NCBI GenBank assembly: GCA_964590075.1
Contig: CAZPXS010000002.1
Coordinates: 172,655-236,654, forward strand
DNA: 64,000 nucleotides
Source: JAGDVO01 sp964590075 [NCBI: uncultured Aquificales bacterium]
GTDB taxonomy: Bacteria > Thermosulfidibacterota > Thermosulfidibacteria > Thermosulfidibacterales
Direction: 5' to 3'
Positions 59,374 through 64,000 of this stretch are shown in pieces (position 1 is the first letter of the stretch; each line of letters begins with the position of its first letter). Under the pieces are notes generated by a model that was given only the letters and a program-made list of their open reading frames with translations, had not been told where the DNA came from and searched no databases. The translations under genes were made by a program, and so were the position numbers.

Positions 59374-61560
59374 ATGGACAAAGTAGAGTTATCGGTTAAT
59401 ATAGGTGGGCGTGATATAACCATAGAAACTGGTAAATTTGCGAGACAGGCCCATGGATCTGTACTTGTAAGATGTGGTGGGACCTATGTTCTTGTAACGA
59501 GTTGTATATCGGAAGAAGTGGTTGAGGGGCTGGATTTTGTTCCTCTTACGGTTGAGTACAGAGAAAGGGCTTATGCTGCAGGTAAGATCCCGGGAGGATT
59601 TATAAAGAGGGAAGGTAAGCCTACGGACCATGAGATACTATGCTCCAGACTTATAGATAGACCTATCAGGCCGCTACTACCTAAGGAGCTTAACAGGGAA
59701 GTCCAGGTTATGACTCTTGTGGTTTCCGTGGATAACGAGAATATGCCAGATGTTCTTGGTATCGTAGGGGCAAGTGCAGCTTTAAGTATTTCTGAGATTC
59801 CCTTTGATGGTCCTATAGGGGCTGTTAGGATAGGTAGGATAAACGGAGAATTCGTGGTAAATCCAACCATGGAACAGCTTGAAAGTAGTGAACTCGATTT
59901 GGTTGTTGCTGGTACCAAACATGCCATAGTGATGGTTGAGGCAAGTGCCAATGAGTTACCAGAGGATGAGTTGATAAGAGCTCTGCAGATTGCCCATGGA
60001 GAGATAGTTAAACTAGTTGAGGTTCAGGAGAGGCTGGTTGAGATCTGTGGGAAGGAGAAGTTAAAACTTCCAGATCCAATAGATATTTCGAGCTATAAGG
60101 AATTCATAAGGAATCATTACATGAGCTCTTTACTTACCGCTATAACTATTCCCAAAAAGAAGGATAGAGAAAGGGCTTTAAAGGAGTTAAAACAGTCGGT
60201 AATGTCCAACTTTGACGTTGCTGAGCATCCCCTTGTTGAGCGCGCCTTTGATGAGGTGGAGAGGGAGGAGTTAAGAAGGTTGATCCTTTACGAGGGAATA
60301 AGAGCTGATGGTAGGGGTTGTAAAGACATAAGACCTATATACTGTGAAGTTGGGCTATTACCCGGAGCTCACGGGTCGGCGCTCTTTGTAAGGGGTGAGA
60401 CACAGGCTCTTGTTGCTGCAACCTTGGGTATGCCCGGTGAGGATGAACAGTTTCTCGATGATATATACGGTGAAGCATCTAAGAGTTTTATGGTACACTA
60501 TAACTTCCCACCATTTTCCACAGGTGAGGTTAAGCCTCTGAGAGGTCCTTCGAGGAGAGAGATAGGTCACGGTTCTCTCGCTGAGAAGGCTCTAAAGTGG
60601 GTTGTTCCGGCAAAGACCGAGGATTTTCCCTATATAGTAAGGGTGGTTTCGGACATTCTCGAGTCTAACGGTTCTTCATCTATGGCAACTGTATGTGGTG
60701 GGACCCTTGCCCTCATGGATGCTGGTGTGCCTATTAGGAGACCTGTTGCGGGAATAGCTATGGGTCTTGTGATGGATGAATCTACAGGTAAGTACGCTAT
60801 ACTTTCCGATATAATAGGAATGGAGGATCATCTTGGTGATATGGATTTTAAGGTTGCAGGGACAAGTGTTGGCGTTACAGCTTTGCAGATGGACATAAAG
60901 ATAAAGGGTATTACATGGGATATAATGAAGGAAGCTTTGGAACAGGCTAAGGAGGGGCGTCTTTATATTTTAGATAAGATGCTCGAAGTCTTACCTGCCC
61001 CGAGGCCCGAGATATCGCCCAAGGCTCCCGTAATAGTCTCGATGCAGATAAAGCCTGAATTCATAAGGGATGTGATTGGACCGGGTGGAAGGACTATAAG
61101 GGCTATTATAGATAAGACAGGAACAAGGGTGTATATAGACGAGAGTGGTCTTGTAACTGTGAGTGGACCCACAAAGGATGCTGCTTTGGAGGCCTGTGAG
61201 ATAATAGGTAAGATCGCAAGGGAATACAACGTGGGTGATGTTGTTAAAGGGCGTATAAAGAGGATAGAAGACTACGGTCTTTTTGTAGAGTTTGCTCCGG
61301 GTAGAGAAGGACTATTACATATCTCCCAGATCTCGGATAGGAGAATAAGAAGCTTAAGAGAAGAATACAGTATAGGTGATGAGATAGAGGCCAAGATAAT
61401 GGAGATAGATGAACTCGGTAGATTCAAGCTTACAAGAAGAGGACTTGAGGGTGGTCCAAAGGAAGAGGGTGGTGAGGAAGGTGGTAGAACCGGTGAAAGA
61501 CCGCGTAATGTGAGCGGTGCTCAGTTTAGAAGGGATAAATTTGATAAAAAACAGCGATGA
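59374..61560 (+). CDS. pnp: Polyribonucleotide nucleotidyltransferase (PNPase)
   Basis: Phosphorolytic 3'-5' exoribonuclease of the degradosome. It has 728 residues: first RNase PH-like domain (GRDITIETGKFARQA), an all-helical linker (about 235-300), the catalytic second RNase PH domain (LPGAHGSALFVRGETQAL, DFKVAGTSVGVTALQMDIK), a KH domain (DVIGPGGRTIRAIIDKTG) and an S1 domain (GRIKRIEDYGLFVEF). The C-terminus is a glycine-glutamate-arginine-rich tail of about 35 residues. Confidence 0.96.
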   Translation: MDKVELSVNIGGRDITIETGKFARQAHGSVLVRCGGTYVLVTSCISEEVVEGLDFVPLTVEYRERAYAAGKIPGGFIKREGKPTDHEILCSRLIDRPIRPLLPKELNREVQVMTLVVSVDNENMPDVLGIVGASAALSISEIPFDGPIGAVRIGRINGEFVVNPTMEQLESSELDLVVAGTKHAIVMVEASANELPEDELIRALQIAHGEIVKLVEVQERLVEICGKEKLKLPDPIDISSYKEFIRNHYMSSLLTAITIPKKKDRERALKELKQSVMSNFDVAEHPLVERAFDEVEREELRRLILYEGIRADGRGCKDIRPIYCEVGLLPGAHGSALFVRGETQALVAATLGMPGEDEQFLDDIYGEASKSFMVHYNFPPFSTGEVKPLRGPSRREIGHGSLAEKALKWVVPAKTEDFPYIVRVVSDILESNGSSSMATVCGGTLALMDAGVPIRRPVAGIAMGLVMDESTGKYAILSDIIGMEDHLGDMDFKVAGTSVGVTALQMDIKIKGITWDIMKEALEQAKEGRLYILDKMLEVLPAPRPEISPKAPVIVSMQIKPEFIRDVIGPGGRTIRAIIDKTGTRVYIDESGLVTVSGPTKDAALEACEIIGKIAREYNVGDVVKGRIKRIEDYGLFVEFAPGREGLLHISQISDRRIRSLREEYSIGDEIEAKIMEIDELGRFKLTRRGLEGGPKEEGGEEGGRTGERPRNVSGAQFRRDKFDKKQR

Positions 61561-61589
61561 TTTTTAACATTTTGTTTATGGTTGATCTA

Positions 61590-61618
61590 TTGACATTTGA
61601 TTTTAGAAGGGACAATAT
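61590..61618 (+). promoter_or_regulatory. Candidate promoter of the small lipoprotein gene
   Basis: TTGACA (61590-61595) is perfect; the -10 region CAATAT at 61613-61618, 17 bases on, is weak. It lies 45 bases before the lipoprotein ATG in the gap after pnp. Confidence 0.4.
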
Positions 61619-61662
61619 GTAAAAAGAATAAAGTTTAAATCCGTAGGAAGGAGGGTGTCAAG

Positions 61663-61869
61663 ATGAAGAAGTTGCTAAGTGTAGCTCTTTGTTTAGCAAT
61701 GGCCGGTGTAATTGGTTTGAGCGCTGGTTGTAAGAAGAAGGAAGAGGCGCAGCAGCCACCAGCAGAGCAGCCCAAGGCAGAGCAGCCCGCACAGCAGGCA
61801 CCTCAGGCAAACCAGAGTGCTCCTGCTGAGGCAAATCAGACAGCACCTCAGGCAAACCAGACAAAGTAA
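61663..61869 (+). CDS. Small low-complexity lipoprotein
   Basis: 68 residues. Signal peptide MKKLLSVALCLAMAGVIG then lipobox LSAGC, with cysteine at about 23 as the lipidation site. The mature part (about 46 residues) is KKKEEA followed by a glutamine-, proline- and alanine-rich tail built of imperfect repeats; the 19-base unit at 61798-61816 recurs exactly at 61843-61861. Probably an outer-membrane or inner-membrane tethered small protein of unknown role. Ribosome binding site AGGAAGGAGG. Its base composition is richer in C and A than its neighbours. Confidence 0.8.
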   Translation: MKKLLSVALCLAMAGVIGLSAGCKKKEEAQQPPAEQPKAEQPAQQAPQANQSAPAEANQTAPQANQTK

Positions 61870-61891
61870 ATCGACACTAAGCGATTTTGTT

Positions 61892-61917
61892 GGGGAGGAT
61901 AACCCTCCCCTTCTTTC
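61892..61917 (+). terminator. Rho-independent terminator after the lipoprotein gene
   Basis: GGGGAGG (61892-61898), loop ATAAC, CCTCCCC (61904-61910), then TTCTTTC. The stem is a perfect seven base pairs, GC-rich, and the gene ends 22 bases before it. rlmE starts 14 bases after the stem. Confidence 0.75.
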
Positions 61918-61923
61918 TATCTT

Positions 61924-62496
61924 ATGTGGTCTGACAAATGGACTAAAAGGGCAAAAGAAGAGGGTTATCCTGCGAGATCTGTCTATAAATTAAAGGAGGC
62001 AGATCAGAAATTTAAATTCATAAAGTCTGGTTATAAGGTTCTAGAACTTGGAGCTTCACCTGGTTCCTGGACTAAGTATGTTCTTGAGAGAATAGGTAAG
62101 GAAGGGCTTATCGTAGCTATTGATCTTAACGATATTACTATCCCAAAGGATAGGCGACTAATTTTTATAAGGGCTAATGTTTTTGATTTGGATCTTAATG
62201 AGTTAAGAAGCATAGTGAATGGTTATTTTAACGTCTTATTGAGTGATATGGCTCCTTCTACGACAGGTATCTCTTTTGTAGATCAGGAGGCTTCCTTCAA
62301 CTTAGCTAGAAAAGCTCTAGAGATTGCGAAAGAGTTAGTTTTAGTTGGTGGATACTTTTTCATTAAGTTTTTTGAAGGAGAGGGTTCAAAGGAACTTATG
62401 AATCTTGCTAAAAGTTTCGCCGATACCAAGCTTTTTAGACCTACCGCAACTAGAAAATCTAGCTCAGAAATTTACCTATTTGGGATTGTTAAATAG
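61924..62496 (+). CDS. rlmE: 23S rRNA (uridine-2'-O-)-methyltransferase
   Basis: FtsJ-type SAM-dependent methyltransferase acting on U2552 (E. coli numbering) of the A loop. It has 190 residues. The K-D-K-E tetrad is visible as K22 (SVYKLKEAD), D108 (LLSDMAPSTTG), K148 (FFIKFFEGEG) and E182 (KSSSEIYLFG); the SAM motif is VLELGASPGSWTKYVL. No good ribosome binding site is seen, the start being close to the preceding terminator. It ends 25 bases inside the convergent DUF1285 gene. Confidence 0.93.
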   Translation: MWSDKWTKRAKEEGYPARSVYKLKEADQKFKFIKSGYKVLELGASPGSWTKYVLERIGKEGLIVAIDLNDITIPKDRRLIFIRANVFDLDLNELRSIVNGYFNVLLSDMAPSTTGISFVDQEASFNLARKALEIAKELVLVGGYFFIKFFEGEGSKELMNLAKSFADTKLFRPTATRKSSSEIYLFGIVK

Positions 62497-62954
62497 TACC
62501 TTTTATCCGAAACTTCTATGTAATATCCCTTATTTTCATCTTCATGTATAAAATTTGCAAGTTCCATGTAGGCTGGTCTCAGTAGTCTTATCTTTACATC
62601 GCTGTCCTTGAGGTTAAAGTATAGGACGTTATCCTTTCCTACTCTTATACTTGCAGGATCTATCTCCTTTTCTTCATCCACCCATTTTAATTTAACAAAG
62701 ATCCTTTCTATAGATTTACCCTTATTTATGACCTTTATACCTGTGGCCACAAAGGGTGTGTCTTCCACATCTATCTTAAAGACTTTCTCTCCCTCCTTTA
62801 ACCCGAACTTACCGTTCGGTAGTTTTACTAATCTTTCCATGAAGATTTTGACGATGTCTTCCCTCGTTGCCTCTATACCTTTATAGTACCAGTTTCCTTC
62901 CTTATCAACGTAGATTTCTATCTCACCTATATATGCGGATGAAATTTTCTCCAT
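62472..62954 (-). CDS. DUF1285-family protein
   Basis: 160 residues; soluble, no signal peptide. GEIEIYVDKEGNWYYKGIEA then EDTPFVATGI match the DUF1285 pattern, a family of unknown function. AAGGGAT precedes the ATG. It is convergent with, and overlaps, rlmE. Confidence 0.72.
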   Translation of the reverse strand: MEKISSAYIGEIEIYVDKEGNWYYKGIEATREDIVKIFMERLVKLPNGKFGLKEGEKVFKIDVEDTPFVATGIKVINKGKSIERIFVKLKWVDEEKEIDPASIRVGKDNVLYFNLKDSDVKIRLLRPAYMELANFIHEDENKGYYIEVSDKRYYLTIPNR

Positions 62955-63067
62955 CTTATCCCTTGCTTAAATTTCCTTAAACACTTATTTCTCTGTAGCA
63001 TATTACTTATACATTCTACAATAACTCCTATATTAGTCTTTAAGCTATTTCACAAATATGTTATTTT

Positions 63068-63141
63068 TTAGAGGACCTCCTCTTTGATGATCTCTCCGTC
63101 AACACCTATGGTGTAAATTTTAAAAGGAATTTCTTTTTTTT
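63068..63141 (-). other. Displaced C-terminal segment of the ferredoxin-domain protein beyond an A8 run
   Basis: On the minus strand the sequence after eight consecutive A reads, in the -1 direction relative to the annotated stop, GAA ATT CCT TTT and on to TAA at 63068, encoding EIPFKIYTIG then VDGEIIKEEVL. That string resembles the conserved end of related 4Fe-4S proteins. Seven A (or ten) would restore the frame. Possibilities: polymerase or ribosome slippage, real mutation, or assembly error. Confidence 0.7.
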
Positions 63142-63806
63142 GCAATTTCTCTCGCCTTCTTAAGGATGTGGATTAAGCCTCTACAGCATGGTACTTCCAT
63201 GATAGCTACTTCTATGCTTTCAAGGGGTACATTTTCAAAGATTTTGGCAAATTTTTCTACGTAGAGCTCTGCAGGGTCGAATTTTGGGCATCCTATCATG
63301 ATCTTTCTATCGGGGAGTAGTTCAACATGGAGCTTAGGATAGGCAACTGGAACACAGTCGGCACAGACAAGGAGTTTCGCATTTTTCAAGAAAGGTGCAC
63401 TGTCGGGTATTAGTCTTATTTGGACTGGCCAGTTGGAAAGGGTAGAGGGTATATCATTGTCGTAAGATACTACATTTTTTGGTTTAAGCTCTCTTAAATG
63501 ATGGGAAGGACAACCACAGGCTAGCTGTTGAGCCTTATTTGTGGAGGTTTCAGTTTTTACTTCCTTTAAGTTTTCCCTACCAATATGTTCATCGAACTCC
63601 TCTACCTCTTTCTCCACGATTTTCAAAGCCCCTGTTGGACACTCTCCTAAACAGGCTCCGAGACCGTCACAGAGGATTTCACTTACAAGCCTTGCCTTAC
63701 CGTCGATTATTGCAAGTGCTCCTTCGGAACAGGCTGTGACACATCGGCCACAACCGTTACAGAGCTCTTCATCGATCTCGATGATTTTTCTCTTTAACTT
63801 AGTCAT
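63120..63806 (-). CDS. Ferredoxin-domain protein (two 4Fe-4S clusters), C-terminus frame-disrupted
   Basis: 228 residues from ATG 63806 (GGAGG nine bases before). Two cluster motifs: CNGCGRCVTACSEGA near the N-terminus and CDGLGACLGECPTGA, the second with a three-cysteine variant spacing. Downstream are GCPSHH and conserved CADCVPVAYP, IGCPKFDPAELY and MEVPCCRGL, as in anaerobe proteins with this layout. The frame stops after AKKRNSF. One base fewer in an A8 run at 63134-63141 would continue into 21 more family-like residues ending at 63068. Likely electron transfer; partner unknown. Confidence 0.8.
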   Translation of the reverse strand: MTKLKRKIIEIDEELCNGCGRCVTACSEGALAIIDGKARLVSEILCDGLGACLGECPTGALKIVEKEVEEFDEHIGRENLKEVKTETSTNKAQQLACGCPSHHLRELKPKNVVSYDNDIPSTLSNWPVQIRLIPDSAPFLKNAKLLVCADCVPVAYPKLHVELLPDRKIMIGCPKFDPAELYVEKFAKIFENVPLESIEVAIMEVPCCRGLIHILKKAREIAKKRNSF

Positions 63807-63951
63807 TTTTTTTGACCTCCCTGTATTTTGCAACCTAATATAATGGCTTTTTTTCGTCCTTTCTTTGATTTGAGTCAACTTGTTGTTTTTAAATCTTATT
63901 CATCCTATACATAGGTTTTCACAGTACCCCAAAAAATTTTTATGTAGGGTC

Positions 63952-63980
63952 TTGACAGTTTAGGGTTGGGGTAATATATA
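63952..63980 (+). promoter_or_regulatory. Strong sigma-70 promoter pointing out of the right edge
   Basis: TTGACA (63952-63957) and TATATA (63975-63980), spacer 17. No start codon with a ribosome binding site follows before base 64000, so the gene it drives lies beyond the window. About 145 bases separate it from the ferredoxin gene. Confidence 0.65.
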
Positions 63981-64000
63981 TAGGATTTGCCGATAGGGAG

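Overview
The window reads as part of the chromosome of a thermophilic, probably anaerobic bacterium with a Gram-negative envelope. Arginine is coded mostly by AGG/AGA and isoleucine often by ATA, as in many thermophiles. Many genes overlap. Oxygen-sensitive ferredoxin-linked enzymes (indolepyruvate oxidoreductase, a ferredoxin-rich glutamate synthase) are present, and lpxC, rseP, an HtrA protease and a WaaE-type glycosyltransferase point to an outer membrane with lipid A. I cannot assign a phylum with confidence. No tRNA, rRNA, CRISPR array, insertion sequence or phage gene was recognised.

Layout. 1-22673: the 3' part of rpoC followed by an uninterrupted str-S10-spc-alpha supercluster (rpsL, rpsG, fusA, tuf, rpsJ through rplQ, with secY, adk, map, infA and rpmJ inside). 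22670-28336: the same strand continues through trmFO, accD, rph, phoH, a membrane HD phosphohydrolase and ybeY. 28304-30381 (minus): an AtuA-family protein and a nitrilase-family amidase, divergent from lpxC (30507-31349). 31344-37060 (minus): cold-shock protein, rseP, a B12/radical-SAM protein, an HtrA protease and a zinc alcohol dehydrogenase. 37249-38385: a glycosyltransferase and a small secreted protein.

38386-45476 is a distinct catabolic unit. A non-coding AT-rich stretch holds a near-perfect promoter, a dyad and a possible 32-codon leader ORF. An isovaleryl-CoA dehydrogenase-like enzyme, EtfB, EtfA and a three-gene biotin-dependent acyl-CoA carboxylase of the methylcrotonyl/geranyl type follow, then a hairpin terminator. 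45561-48379: a sugar-nucleotide epimerase, iorB and pgi. 48383-58086 (minus): a PHP-domain protein, a YfgM-like protein, iorA, glnA and a split archaeal-type glutamate synthase whose last gene fuses the GXGXG domain to the NAD(P)H-oxidising subunit. Together these suggest amino-acid metabolism: branched-chain and aryl keto-acid oxidation next to ammonium assimilation. 58151-62496: truB, rpsO, pnp, a small lipoprotein and rlmE. 62472-63806 (minus): a DUF1285 protein and a ferredoxin-domain protein whose conserved C-terminus is displaced into another frame at a run of eight A. A strong promoter points out of the right edge.

The most useful leads are the A8 frameshift, the leader region of the acyl-CoA dehydrogenase operon, the fused glutamate synthase gene and the compositionally odd tuf gene with a four-cysteine insert.
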